Origin: Halorubrum vacuolatum | GTDB taxonomy: Archaea > Halobacteriota > Halobacteria > Halobacteriales > Haloferacaceae | Reading direction: 5' to 3' | Length of the DNA stretch: 64,000 nucleotides | Assembly (NCBI RefSeq): GCF_900188065.1 | Contig: NZ_FZNQ01000016.1 | Span: 1 to 64,000 of the forward strand | Part shown: positions 7,279 through 16,880 of the stretch, in pieces | Layout of the letters: the number at the start of each line of letters is the position of its first letter | Numbering within the stretch: position 1 is the stretch's first letter | Translations under genes and position numbers: made by a program | Notes under the pieces: model-generated | Seen by the model: only the letters and a program-made list of their open reading frames with translations | Told to the model about the DNA's origin: nothing | Database searches by the model: none

Positions 7279-10242
7279 ATGGGAATGGATGAAGAGGGAC
7301 TCTCTGAACGACCCGCGATAAAAACTTTCGAAGAACTTGGGTATGAGTATATCTCCGCAGAGAATCTTAAATCTGAACGAGCTACAATTTCCCAAGTTAT
7401 ACTATATGAACGATTGAAAGAAAGTCTTCATCGGATTAATCCAAATATCCCTGAAGAGGGCCTTCAGGAAGCGATCCGTGCGCTCACCAGTACACAGTCA
7501 CCGAACCTTTTAGAAGATAACCAGGATTTCCACATCCAATTAATTGACGGCGTACAGGTCGAATATGAAAAAAGAGGTGAACAGATAGGGCGTTTTGTTA
7601 ATCCGATTGATTTTAGCAATCCAGAAAACAATGATTGGTTGGTAACGAATCAATTCTCGGTTCAAGTGGGTGAAAATCCTAGACGCCGTCCTGATCTGAT
7701 AGTATTCATTAATGGGTTGCCGATCGGTGTCCTTGAATTCAAAAGTCCAACAGATCCGAAAGCTACGTTGGAAAACGCATACAATCAGGTGAACAAGCGT
7801 TACCGGAACGATATACCCCCTTTGCTACGTTACAATGAAATAATTGGACTGATGGATCTGAATGAGGCCCGGATTGGCTGCCTTGATGCAGGGTGGCAGT
7901 GGTACCGCCCATGGCGATATATTGAGGGAGAAGGCGACGAACGCGATGACCTCCCTGAACAGGAGGTCCTCCTCCGCGGTGTGTTCGACAAAGAGCGTCT
8001 GCTGGACCTCATTGAGAACTTCATCGTCTTCAGCAAGAACGATGGGCAACTGGTGAAGATGATGGCTGGGTACCACCAGTTCTACGGCGTTCGTAAGGCC
8101 GTGGAAAGTGCAAAGGAGACGATGGGGAGTGATCTCGGACGGATCGGCGTTTATTGGCACACCCAGGGGTCCGGGAAGTCGCTCTCGATGGTCTACTTCG
8201 TCCGCAAGATCCGTCGGAGCAGCGACTTCGGAAATCCGACGTTCGTTATCGTCACCGACCGCAACGAACTGGACGAACAGATCACACACACGTTCAGCGA
8301 CGCTGGATTCAACGTACAGTGGGCGGACAGCATCACGGACCTCCGCGACGAACTCGATCGTGCGACTGGCGGCATCATCTTCACGACCATTCAAAAGTTC
8401 CAGACGGTAGGTGACGAACTCGACCATCCAGTCATCAACGAGCGGGAGGACGTCATCGTCATCGCTGACGAGGCGCACCGTTCCCAGACCGAGGATCTGG
8501 GGATGAATCTTCGAACCGCACTCCCGAACGCCTCGTTCCTCGGATTCACTGCAACACCGATCCACGAGGGCGACAAGGCAACGCGGCAGACGTTCGGAGA
8601 GTACGTGAGCACGTACACGATCGACCGGTCCGAAAAGGACGGCTCGACGGTCCCGATCTACTACGAATCCCGGTTCGTAAAGCTCCAACTCAACAAAGGC
8701 AAGATCAGCGATGCAGTTGAAGAACTGCTCGACCAAGGAACGGAGGACCTCGAAGGCGAACTCGTTCAGAAGTGGACCAACCTCCGCCGTATCATCGAAA
8801 ACGCGGATGACCGGTTAGAGAAGATCTCGGCCGACATTGTCGATCACTTCAACGACCGTGAGATCGAAGGTAAGGCGATGGCCGTTGCCATCAGCCGGAA
8901 GGCAGCGGTCAGATACAAGGAACTCATCGAACAGCAACCCGACGCCCCCGAGGTTGACGTCGTAATCTCGGATCCTGACGAGTACATCGACGACCCCGTC
9001 AGTGAAGACAAACTCAAGCGTCGATTCAAGGATCCCGACGATCCGTTGAAGATCATCGTAGTCTGCGACAAATGGACGACCGGATTCGACTGTCCGCCGC
9101 TGCACACGTTATACATCGACCGACCGATGAAGAACCACAACCTCCTCCAGACCATCGGTCGAGTCAACCGCGTCTACAAAGACAAGCCAGGAGGACTCGT
9201 CGTAGACTACATCGGGATTGCTGAAGACCTCCGCAAGGCGCTGGACAAGTACACGTCGGACATCCAGGACATGGCGATGGTTGACGTCGAAACAGCCGTC
9301 GAGGTGATGTGGAAGAAGTACCACGAGGTGGCTAGTTTCTTCAACAGGGTAGACTACAAGAACTGGCAAGAGCTGGATGACCTGGAGCTTTCCCGACTCA
9401 TCCATCGAGCCGAAAGCGAGGTGATCGCAACTGAAGAGAAGAAAGAGGAGTTCATGCAGGCTGTCACGGAACTGCGGAAAGCATTCGCGCTTGTGACGCC
9501 TCACGATGAAGCGAGTGAGATCCGCTCGGACCTGCTGTTCTTCGAAGCGGTCCGTGACAGCCTTCGATCTCTAGAGACAGACTCTACCACGAAAGATGAG
9601 GACGTCGAATCGGCGATGAAAGAGCTCATCGCCGAAGGAATCACCGCCGATGACGTCGTGACCGTTGCTGGGTTCGATAAGTGGAAGTCCGAGGATCCGA
9701 TCGTCAGCGAGGAGTTCCTTTCTGATGTCGAACGAGTCGAAGAGCCGGAACTCCAGGTGGAGATGCTTGAGTCGCTTCTTCGTAGTGAGATTTCGACCCG
9801 GAAACAACAGAACCTCGCCAAGTACGAATCTTTTGAAGAGGAGTTAGAGGAGACCCTCAACAAGTACAATAACCAGTTCCTGACTACAGAGGAAGTGATC
9901 GAGGAGCTGAAAGCATACGCGAATGAACTCCAGCAGGAAGATAGACGAAAGGAACGGCTGGGACTGACTGCCGAAGAACTCGCCTTCTACGATGCGGTTG
10001 CGACGAATACTGAGGAAGAGATTTCCGAAGAGCAACTCCAAGAAATAGCACAGGAATTGTGCGAGATGTTGAAAGAGAACGTCAATATCGACTGGACGAA
10101 TCGAAAAGCAATGCGTTCCAAACTCAAGGTCCGGGTCAAGGGTCTTCTCCGAAAAAATGGTCTCTCTCACGGAGAATACGAACCATTAATCGATCCGATC
10201 GTGCACCAGGCAGAAGCACTATACGGCGATGTTGGCACATAG
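7279..10242 (+). CDS. hsdR: Type I restriction endonuclease and translocase subunit HsdR
   Basis: Motor-nuclease subunit, 987 residues. The N-terminal nuclease domain carries PDLIVFINGLPIGVLEFKS (PD..ExK) near residues 138-155. The superfamily 2 motor has Walker A HTQGSGKS near 295, DEAHRSQ near 396, GFTATPI, and motif VI QTIGRVNR near 623. The C-terminal part is helical and charged and would contact the methylase. It starts 4 nt after the hsdS stop and is intact, so the R-M system looks functional. Base composition changes at about 7860 (residue 195): the nuclease end is AT-rich like hsdS, the motor is GC-rich like the island. Confidence 0.96.
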   Translation: MGMDEEGLSERPAIKTFEELGYEYISAENLKSERATISQVILYERLKESLHRINPNIPEEGLQEAIRALTSTQSPNLLEDNQDFHIQLIDGVQVEYEKRGEQIGRFVNPIDFSNPENNDWLVTNQFSVQVGENPRRRPDLIVFINGLPIGVLEFKSPTDPKATLENAYNQVNKRYRNDIPPLLRYNEIIGLMDLNEARIGCLDAGWQWYRPWRYIEGEGDERDDLPEQEVLLRGVFDKERLLDLIENFIVFSKNDGQLVKMMAGYHQFYGVRKAVESAKETMGSDLGRIGVYWHTQGSGKSLSMVYFVRKIRRSSDFGNPTFVIVTDRNELDEQITHTFSDAGFNVQWADSITDLRDELDRATGGIIFTTIQKFQTVGDELDHPVINEREDVIVIADEAHRSQTEDLGMNLRTALPNASFLGFTATPIHEGDKATRQTFGEYVSTYTIDRSEKDGSTVPIYYESRFVKLQLNKGKISDAVEELLDQGTEDLEGELVQKWTNLRRIIENADDRLEKISADIVDHFNDREIEGKAMAVAISRKAAVRYKELIEQQPDAPEVDVVISDPDEYIDDPVSEDKLKRRFKDPDDPLKIIVVCDKWTTGFDCPPLHTLYIDRPMKNHNLLQTIGRVNRVYKDKPGGLVVDYIGIAEDLRKALDKYTSDIQDMAMVDVETAVEVMWKKYHEVASFFNRVDYKNWQELDDLELSRLIHRAESEVIATEEKKEEFMQAVTELRKAFALVTPHDEASEIRSDLLFFEAVRDSLRSLETDSTTKDEDVESAMKELIAEGITADDVVTVAGFDKWKSEDPIVSEEFLSDVERVEEPELQVEMLESLLRSEISTRKQQNLAKYESFEEELEETLNKYNNQFLTTEEVIEELKAYANELQQEDRRKERLGLTAEELAFYDAVATNTEEEISEEQLQEIAQELCEMLKENVNIDWTNRKAMRSKLKVRVKGLLRKNGLSHGEYEPLIDPIVHQAEALYGDVGT

Positions 10243-10310
10243 AGGTTCCAGGTGAATAGTATGAAACTCTGTTTGTTAGTTTGAAACGTATGAATCGCTT
10301 GACGGATGGT

Positions 10311-10517
10311 CTAGTCTTCGCAAACGACTTCACGCAGTTCTTCGAGTAGATCTTCTCGATTCTCGGCTAGAATCTCCACGTCTTCGTCTACATTTTCTAT
10401 CTTTGTTCGAATCCGACTTACCACCCGATATCGATAGTTATCCGAGACATCTGCATCACCTCGCAGAATTTCGCGCTCCCGCTCTGTGAGGAGGCCCCGA
10501 TACTGATCATCAACCAT
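10311..10517 (-). CDS. Small haloarchaeal protein, function unknown
   Basis: A 68-residue acidic helical protein, start at ATG 10517 (MVDDQYRGLLTEREREILRG). The pattern LTEREREIL then YRYRVVSRIRTKIENVDED and a C-terminal LLEELREVV resembles a widespread haloarchaeal family of small proteins often found singly in accessory regions; I know no function. It is divergent from the gene starting at 10727. The 210-nt intergenic region contains a TATATG box near 10611 flanked by two AGTAACCT copies, which may control one or both genes. Confidence 0.7.
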   Translation of the reverse strand: MVDDQYRGLLTEREREILRGDADVSDNYRYRVVSRIRTKIENVDEDVEILAENREDLLEELREVVCED

Positions 10518-10726
10518 ATCCCCGATTGAGCACGACTCACCAAAGAAGTTCTTACTACCGACAGTCACAAAGGTACTGTAAACAGTCACATTACCAATTA
10601 CAGTAACCTTTATATGACCACATGTAGTAACCTATGGCGTGAAGTCCGGTCTAGCGGCCATAGGTGATGAAATCGCCCGGATGCCAGCACATCCGGACCG
10701 GGCTCTCCATGAGGATTCGAGAACCC

Positions 10727-11284
10727 ATGTACGATTCGAACACGTCGAACGAAGAAACCATCGAAGAATCGATCGGGAATGACAAACACCAACTCCACTG
10801 CATCGGGTTCGGGGCTGACACTGCTATTTGTCAGGAATGCAGTGCTAAACTCCGAAAGGGTGAGTCGGTAACGGTGTACGCTGTCCGACCAGCTTCTGAG
10901 CCGGGCTTCGAGGTTGGATTCGTCTTGTGTGAAGAACACGAAAATGAGTTTTCTGTGGTATGGTCGCGTGGGGTACGCGAGCTGATTGTTCGCGGGCGTG
11001 TTGGGAGAGTGCTAGATGCGGGGAAGAAGGCATCGTGGAAGGTGTTGTTGGATCCTGAGATTGCGTTGGTGAGCCCGTCAGAGGCGATGGAGGCATACTC
11101 TGTAGAGGAGTTGCAGGAAATTCGTGGACCATCGACGGCGGAAATTGAGGCTGCCGTTGCCGGTAAGGAAGATGGGAGTGATGTCAACGAGGCAGTAACC
11201 GAAATAAATCAGCTTCAGGAGCCTGCGGATGACATTCGGCCCGCAGCAGAAGCGTTCTCCGAGGAAGATCAGAGGGAAAGATGA
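10727..11284 (+). CDS. Hypothetical protein with Cys/His zinc-binding pattern
   Basis: About 185 residues from ATG 10727 (an ATG at 10709 is also possible). The N-terminal half has CQECSAKLRKGESVTVYAV and, about 30 residues on, LCEEHENEF: a CxxC then CxxH pattern like a small zinc-stabilised domain. A mixed alpha/beta middle (LIVRGRVGRVLDAGKK, WKVLLDPEIALVSPSEAM) precedes an acidic, probably disordered tail. It lies 84 nt upstream of an HNH nuclease gene on the same strand, so the two may be expressed together. I recognise no characterised family. Confidence 0.65.
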   Translation: MYDSNTSNEETIEESIGNDKHQLHCIGFGADTAICQECSAKLRKGESVTVYAVRPASEPGFEVGFVLCEEHENEFSVVWSRGVRELIVRGRVGRVLDAGKKASWKVLLDPEIALVSPSEAMEAYSVEELQEIRGPSTAEIEAAVAGKEDGSDVNEAVTEINQLQEPADDIRPAAEAFSEEDQRER

Positions 11285-11368
11285 GCGGTAACCGTGTCAG
11301 CCGATTAAGAAACCAGCTCGGACGGCGTACTGGCGAGGAGCAACTTTGCAAGCAACCTCTCTGAAATC

Positions 11369-12430
11369 ATGTCACAGACTGAGCCACGAGATCGAAGCGA
11401 CAGTGGAGATTCAGGTGAACAAGAAGCAGCTGGCGACGCGGACGAAGAGGCAGACGTCCGTGATCCACATGAGTGTCACGAAACGGTAGATTCGGAGACG
11501 CGAGCGGAGGCGCTGGAGAGAGACGGACATCGGTGCCAAGTGTGTGGGAGATGTGGCCCGGAGCGTGGAGGATTGGCAACGCTGCATATCCATCATATTG
11601 AGCGTGATCCAGATGGAATGGATGAGGATGATCCGAGGAATCTAACAACGTTGTGCAGGTCGTGTCACAGTTGGATTCACCAGCAAGCGTCGCCGGACGA
11701 GTCGCCAGTCTCACTGTCAGAAGATGACTTGACGGTGTTGCTAGCGCAGGATATCGAAATGTTGCGATTCCTGGCGGAGGATGGGCCGGCGAGAACAGGG
11801 GATATCGCGGCCGGATTGACGGCGGACTTGTCGGTTTCAGCTGTTCGAGAACGCCTGTGGGTATTGATGGGGCTAGATAATATTGTCGAGTCGCGTGACC
11901 GGCAGATCGTCGATAAAGATATTGAAACTGGTGAGTGGGGATTAACCGGACAGATTGAGACGTCGGCGCGTGGACACATCCCAGATGATCCACAGCTGTT
12001 GCTGCAACGCATGGAAGATGAACAGGTCAGACAAGCGTTAGAGCGTGGATGCGACCGACACTCAATCATGGACGTGTTCGGTGTGTCTCGTCGAACGACG
12101 TTCCACAAAGAGAAGCGTGCGTGTGCGTACGGGTTTCCCTTAGAAGCGTTCAGCAGAGGTGGACCACAAAGAGGAGGCGACGATCATGATCGTAAGTCGC
12201 CTTCAGATAGGGCGGATGATACGGCAGAAGACGAGCAGCAGCAATTGGACGCGGTCGTTGACAGCACTAATAAAGCCCGCAAGCAGGCCGAAACTGTAGG
12301 TGTGTCTGGTGCTGGGGACGTTCCCAACGAGGTAAGCACAACGACACAGTCGGATCGTAACGCTGTGGTGGTCCGAAATCAGCTAGAGACAGCGATCGAA
12401 GCATTAGAAGAGGTTCAAGAAGCCCTCTGA
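11369..12430 (+). CDS. HNH endonuclease with C-terminal helix-turn-helix
   Basis: 353 residues. After an acidic 40-residue leader, residues 45-108 form a Cys-containing HNH domain: RDGHRCQVCGRCG, then LHIHHIERD (catalytic HH) and LTTLCRSCHSWIH. A winged-helix-like segment follows (MLRFLAEDGPARTGDIAAGL, then SVSAVRERLWVL), and near residue 235 a helix-turn-helix (RHSIMDVFGVSRRTTFHKEK). The C-terminal third is acidic and low-complexity. HNH domains cleave DNA with a metal; fused DNA-binding modules suggest site-directed cleavage. It could be a restriction-type enzyme or a selfish nuclease; no methylase is adjacent. Upstream is a zinc-pattern protein that may be a partner. Confidence 0.8.
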   Translation: MSQTEPRDRSDSGDSGEQEAAGDADEEADVRDPHECHETVDSETRAEALERDGHRCQVCGRCGPERGGLATLHIHHIERDPDGMDEDDPRNLTTLCRSCHSWIHQQASPDESPVSLSEDDLTVLLAQDIEMLRFLAEDGPARTGDIAAGLTADLSVSAVRERLWVLMGLDNIVESRDRQIVDKDIETGEWGLTGQIETSARGHIPDDPQLLLQRMEDEQVRQALERGCDRHSIMDVFGVSRRTTFHKEKRACAYGFPLEAFSRGGPQRGGDDHDRKSPSDRADDTAEDEQQQLDAVVDSTNKARKQAETVGVSGAGDVPNEVSTTTQSDRNAVVVRNQLETAIEALEEVQEAL

Positions 12431-12548
12431 GCGTCCGCGGATCGCTTGGACAGGATTTTCTGAAATTCGTTTCGAAAAATGAACTCAAGCCGCTTGGTAG
12501 CGTCTTGAAAAAGGATACTTTGATTTCCCGCGTGAGAAACCATAACAT

Positions 12549-13898
12549 GTGGCAGAACGTATCGAATCTCGGCTGGCGGAGATACGACAACAGCTCGCCG
12601 TGTTACCGAAAGCGGAAGAACCCCCGCCCACGTCGCTGCAGGTTCTCGGACGGAGCACACAGGAACGAGACTGGCAGCAGTTTCTGGTGTATTTTTTGAC
12701 CCCACGCGAGGCACATGGACTCGATCACGCGGTGCTCGAACACGTATTGGCAGCGCTGGCTGATCGAGAAGGGTTGGAGTATTCGTTTTCGCGGTTCGAG
12801 ATTAATGACATCAAAATCGCACAGGAGGTTTCGACGTCAGAAGGCATTCCAGATGTCATGTTGTGGGTGCCTGAGGAGTGGTTCATGTGCTGGGAATTGA
12901 AGATAGAAGCATCGGAAGGGCAGGATCAGACAGTCAGGTACGTTAATGTAGACGCGTTCGATGGGATCGACCTCGATAAGTCAGAGATTCCCAGCGACGG
13001 TCATCACTACGTCTATTTAACACCAGACGAGGCGTCACCACCAGCTGCAGACGATTTTGTGCAAGTGTCGTGGGAGTGGATAGCATCGGAACTCCAGACG
13101 TTCCTCGCGGAAAGTTACGACGCATATCCAGCGCGGACGACAGCACAATTGCGTGATTTCATCGATACGATTCGGAGTGAACTCACCGTGACCGACTATC
13201 AGGAGAATCAACAAGAGATGGTTGAACTGTACGTCAAAAACTACGATATCATCGCGGATATAGAAGCCGCGTTTAACGATGCGTGGTCGGCGTTCGAAGA
13301 GACGTGGGGAACGCGATTGGCTCAGACGCTCGATGCGGCCGAACTGGTTGACGATCCAGATGTCCCTGATGAGTACGCAGCGGTCGAATTGGAGATGAAT
13401 GGCGATGAACGACGGCAGTGGACGTTCCGCCAGGGGAAGTCGGACTGGTCGTGGATGTTCCCACGGGAGTGGTGGTGGAAGCTGGACGAGGATCGTCCGG
13501 TATCGAATGCCATCAAACCGAACGCGAGAGTTGGATTCCTCCATCGCTTAGAAAGGAACCAAGAGGATGCGGTCCGCGATCATACACTTATCGTGTACGT
13601 TCGAAATGCTCCGTCTGGTCACGAAGACTTCTACAACGGGTTCGCGGACCGCTTCGCTGAGGCACGGAATGAAATCGAAGCGACGATTGCTGGAACGAAT
13701 TTCACAGTGACAGGAAACAAGTCCAATGTGCTCCGCGGGGAATATGGTATAAAGACTGACGGACACGGGGACTTCTTTGAGGCGTATCTGGCTGCGTTAG
13801 CGCGTGCGATTGACGAAGGTGTTGTCTCAAATCCGGAGTTGATTGGAACGATCGATCGACTCTACAAAACGACGATCGACGAAGACGTAGCAGTGTGA
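12549..13898 (+). CDS. PD-(D/E)XK nuclease family protein
   Basis: 449 residues, GTG start at 12549 (MAERIESRLAEIRQQL). The N-terminal half carries the nuclease signature: GIPDVMLWVPEEWFMCWELK around residues 97-117 gives the acidic PD and the ExK-type strand, followed by DQTVRYVNV. Such stand-alone PD-(D/E)XK proteins occur in defence islands and are predicted DNA nucleases. The C-terminal half (EMVELYVKNYDIIADIEAAF onward, ending in a Trp-rich region with PREWWWKL) may sense or bind a partner. It is the third nuclease-like gene in this cluster. A TTTGATTTCC sequence about 25 nt before the start is a weak promoter candidate. Substrate unknown. Confidence 0.78.
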   Translation: MAERIESRLAEIRQQLAVLPKAEEPPPTSLQVLGRSTQERDWQQFLVYFLTPREAHGLDHAVLEHVLAALADREGLEYSFSRFEINDIKIAQEVSTSEGIPDVMLWVPEEWFMCWELKIEASEGQDQTVRYVNVDAFDGIDLDKSEIPSDGHHYVYLTPDEASPPAADDFVQVSWEWIASELQTFLAESYDAYPARTTAQLRDFIDTIRSELTVTDYQENQQEMVELYVKNYDIIADIEAAFNDAWSAFEETWGTRLAQTLDAAELVDDPDVPDEYAAVELEMNGDERRQWTFRQGKSDWSWMFPREWWWKLDEDRPVSNAIKPNARVGFLHRLERNQEDAVRDHTLIVYVRNAPSGHEDFYNGFADRFAEARNEIEATIAGTNFTVTGNKSNVLRGEYGIKTDGHGDFFEAYLAALARAIDEGVVSNPELIGTIDRLYKTTIDEDVAV

Positions 13899-14360
13899 GC
13901 AGTCAAGCTCGTTGAGACGGTATGAGTCTTAGTAGACATGCGTAACAAGAGATCGGGGATCTCGTTCAACAGCCCTGGTAAGATATTTCCAGACCGGATC
14001 TCGATTTTCGATGGATCGTTGCAACGTCGGCAGGCATACTTCATAGAATCCGGCTGCATCAAGGTTTAGAGAGCATGTAGGTAGTTTATCTGGCGCAATA
14101 GATTCAAATCAGGGATACGGGTATTGCAACGGTTTATGCTGAATCCCCGGACAGCGGAAGGAAAGAGAATCGATCATCTGGGGCTGGGATGTGGGAACGT
14201 CAACTGGGAATGTGTCACATTTGGCGATATGGTCGTGTTGTCAGTCTGATACCCATGCTGTGAATCTGATTTCACCAGATACAAGGATTCTATCAAGGGA
14301 ATTTGCCAGATAAGGCCCTAACCATTTTAAATATCCATTTCATATGCCGCTCTGCGCTAT
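13899..14360. other. Intergenic region without a convincing gene
   Basis: About 460 nt between the PD-(D/E)XK gene and the integrase. The minus-strand frame near 14062-13862 begins with a CxxC-containing peptide (MKYACRRCND) but then runs through the 3' end of the nuclease gene with low-quality sequence, so I do not call it. The last 40 nt hold the integrase promoter. Confidence 0.5.
14325..14334 (+). promoter_or_regulatory. TATA-like box for integrase
   Basis: TTTTAAATAT centred about 31 nt before the integrase ATG at 14361, consistent with a leaderless transcript. Confidence 0.45.
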
Positions 14361-15737
14361 ATGACAGAAGCTGAATCACCAGCGGCCATAACGATGACGT
14401 TGAGGGATATGCTCGGCGATGAGGCGTCAGTCGTTCAGCAAGAATACGATGAGCTGTATGAGTGGATGTTGAGTAAAGGGAAGAACCCACGTCGAAGGAA
14501 GGGTATCAAGCGGTCAACGGCAGACAATTACATGCCTCGCCTTGATCAGCTCCATCGACTTGTCATCCAGCATTTCGAACCTGACGATCCGACTCGCATC
14601 GATACTGAGCATGCGGATGAGGTATTACGCCTGATCGACCGCGGAGAGATAACCCAACAGCATGGCTCGAACAAGGGTGAAGAGTACAGCGAATCATCCA
14701 AACGAAAGTTCGCCAATACACTGGAGATCTACTTCAGATGGCACTATTACGAGAAAGAGACGATAGACTACGAGTGGGAACCGAAGATCAGCTTCACAGA
14801 CGGAAACAGCACTTCGGCGGATCGTTTCACCTACCAAGAACTCGGCCAGTTGTTCGACGAAGCCAAATCGTACGGCTCACTCCCCTCGTATTATAATACG
14901 TCCGAAGAGGAGCGTGAGACGATCAACGGATTGGTTGCTCAACGCTTGGGCAAAGCAAAAGAGGAAGTGGTGCGCGAGGACTGGTTGCACGCAGATTGGA
15001 GCCAGAAAGTCTACGCCATGGTCGTGGTCGGATACGACGCCGGGCTGGCCCCTATCGAAATTGCTAATGCTGAGACTTCCTGGTACAACCCGAAGTCCAA
15101 GGTCCTACGCATTCCATCCGAATACGCCTGCAAAGAGCGCAAAAAGGAGGAGGTCGCCCTGTCCGACCCCTCAGTTGAAGCGCTGAGCACGTGGTTACAG
15201 GAGCGCCGTCATCTGAGCAAATATGATGGAAGCAACAAGATCTGGCTCAACCGGAACGGGAATCCCTACGAGTCCGGTAGTCTCTGCCGACTCATAAGAA
15301 AGCTCTGTAGACAGGCGGGGATTTCCGTCGAAGGTCGAAAAATCGTCTGGTACTCGCTCAGACAGACCATGGGCAGGAATGTCACTGACGAAGGCGAACT
15401 ATCGGAAGCAAACGACCAGCTGCGACACGATCGATTGGAGACAACCCAAGGGAATTATAACGAAACACCCGTCGAAAGACGTCAAGCTCGACTCAATGAA
15501 ACCCATCGGAAGGCCGAGCGAGCGAAAGACGATCCAGGATATAACCCGTTCGAGGAAGAGGCCACCCCAATGAACGCTACGTCAACGGCCAACACTAAGG
15601 ACGGGACAGCTGGGAACGAAGGGGCTGTCACGCGAACGAACGGTGGCGGCATCCATGTAGATGCAGTGATTCCGGATACGACGGGAGCGAGAGTTGATAT
15701 TACAAGCCAGATTCTCAACGAGGAATCGAGCGACTGA
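14361..15737 (+). CDS. Tyrosine recombinase/integrase, probably catalytically altered
   Basis: 458 residues with a SAM-like core-binding domain (STADNYMPRLDQLHRLVIQ) and a C-terminal catalytic domain. Visible elements are WYSLRQTMG (box II Arg), QLRHDRLETTQGNYNE (His and the probable nucleophilic Tyr) and a basic beta hairpin KERKKEEVAL. However, the box I motif reads GLAPIEI, with Ala at residue 230, where the neighbouring integrase has GLRPIEV: the first catalytic Arg is missing. Tyrosine recombinases normally need this Arg, so the protein may be inactive in strand exchange or serve as a DNA-binding partner. A 50-residue Thr/Asn-rich tail extends beyond the catalytic domain. It converges on the other integrase with only 15 nt between stops. 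Confidence 0.88.
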   Translation: MTEAESPAAITMTLRDMLGDEASVVQQEYDELYEWMLSKGKNPRRRKGIKRSTADNYMPRLDQLHRLVIQHFEPDDPTRIDTEHADEVLRLIDRGEITQQHGSNKGEEYSESSKRKFANTLEIYFRWHYYEKETIDYEWEPKISFTDGNSTSADRFTYQELGQLFDEAKSYGSLPSYYNTSEEERETINGLVAQRLGKAKEEVVREDWLHADWSQKVYAMVVVGYDAGLAPIEIANAETSWYNPKSKVLRIPSEYACKERKKEEVALSDPSVEALSTWLQERRHLSKYDGSNKIWLNRNGNPYESGSLCRLIRKLCRQAGISVEGRKIVWYSLRQTMGRNVTDEGELSEANDQLRHDRLETTQGNYNETPVERRQARLNETHRKAERAKDDPGYNPFEEEATPMNATSTANTKDGTAGNEGAVTRTNGGGIHVDAVIPDTTGARVDITSQILNEESSD

Positions 15738-15752
15738 CCGAGCCAGGGACCG

Positions 15753-16880
15753 TCAGCCCATCCGATCGAGTGCGTCCTGTCTGTCCTCAACTGGAGCCTG
15801 ATCGTACTTCATTGTTGTCTCTGGAGTTCTGTGCCGGAGCTGCGTCTGTGCAGCAGCCAGTCCTTCCTCTCTCGCCATGTAGGTGCCAGTCGAGTGGCGA
15901 ATAGCGTACCAGCTCATCTGGCGGTTTTCTGTCGATATGTCCGCGATTTCACAGAGCTTTCTGAGCAACCGACCGAGCGTCGCTGACTGGTAGGGATTGC
16001 TTCGTCTCGTCAGCCACAATGCGTCTGTATCATCGTACTTCTCCTTCGCCGTTCGTTGCTGGAGCCACCGATCAAGCATGGTGACGGTTTGCTCCTGTAG
16101 CCCGACGATCCAGTTTTCCGTGTTCTTCGACGAGTCCTCTTTCGGGATGCGAAGCACCTCGTTTTCGGTATCCACCCAGGTCGTTCGTGCTCGCTCAACC
16201 TCGATCGGGCGCAATCCGGCGTCGAGACTCGTAGCGATGAGACTCGGGATTTTCCAGCTGTTCGCTCGCTCCCAGTCTTCTTCCGTGACCGCTTCTTTCG
16301 GCTTCTCGAATCGCTGGGAGAGGTATCGAACCCATCGGTCTCGTTCTTCACCCCAGACCTTCTCCCGGCTCGGTACACTCCCATATTCCAGCGATGCGTT
16401 CCGAATCTTCGTTCGCTCTTTACGCGTCAGGTAGTCCCGTGGCGTTGTAGACTGGTTCTTCCGCGAGAACGTAATTTCCTTTTCCCACTTGTCGGCACCT
16501 CGCTGGTGATGCAGCCATTTGTAGAGCATCATCACCGCTTTCGTACACGTGTTTTTGTGCGCGTTCGATGTCTCAGTCCCGGCGAGATACCGTTGGTATT
16601 CGTCGGCGTGTTCGTGTGTGAGGTTTGTCGTGTAACCGTCTTCGTACTCCCACACCCATCGGTAGAATTGGTCCATCCGGTAGGCTCGGTTGCTCACCGT
16701 CGTTTTGGCGTACCCCTCTGCTTTTTCAGGATCCTTGCCGAAGGTTAGCAACCATTCGAGACACCGCTCGCGCTCGTTCCGATAGTCGAGATACTGCCGC
16801 TCGTTGAGTAACTTCTCTGATGGTTCCGGGATGAGTTTGATGCCATCCAAGGGGTCGGTTGCCTGGTCGCTGTTCTTCAT
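15753..16880 (-). CDS. Tyrosine recombinase/integrase
   Basis: 375 residues, start at ATG 16880 (MKNSDQATDP); in-frame sequence upstream is excluded because this start sits in an ATGA overlap with a small upstream ORF. It has the core-binding domain (TTVSNRAYRMDQFYRWVW) and catalytic domain with GLRPIEVERA (box I Arg), SWYAIRHSTGTYM (box II) and QLRHRTPETTMKYDQ (His and Tyr). It is homologous to the plus-strand integrase but keeps the box I Arg, so it is the likelier active enzyme. It lies beside a repeat array and a tRNA-like sequence, the expected place for an integrase and its attachment site. Confidence 0.93.
   Translation of the reverse strand: MKNSDQATDPLDGIKLIPEPSEKLLNERQYLDYRNERERCLEWLLTFGKDPEKAEGYAKTTVSNRAYRMDQFYRWVWEYEDGYTTNLTHEHADEYQRYLAGTETSNAHKNTCTKAVMMLYKWLHHQRGADKWEKEITFSRKNQSTTPRDYLTRKERTKIRNASLEYGSVPSREKVWGEERDRWVRYLSQRFEKPKEAVTEEDWERANSWKIPSLIATSLDAGLRPIEVERARTTWVDTENEVLRIPKEDSSKNTENWIVGLQEQTVTMLDRWLQQRTAKEKYDDTDALWLTRRSNPYQSATLGRLLRKLCEIADISTENRQMSWYAIRHSTGTYMAREEGLAAAQTQLRHRTPETTMKYDQAPVEDRQDALDRMG

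Noticed and set aside
7825-8736. 303-residue minus-strand ORF
   Set aside because: Antisense to the motor region of hsdR.
13862-14062. Minus-strand ORF starting MKYACRRCND with one CxxC
   Set aside because: Only one Cys pair, and its second half is antisense to the 3' end of the nuclease gene with poor sequence quality.
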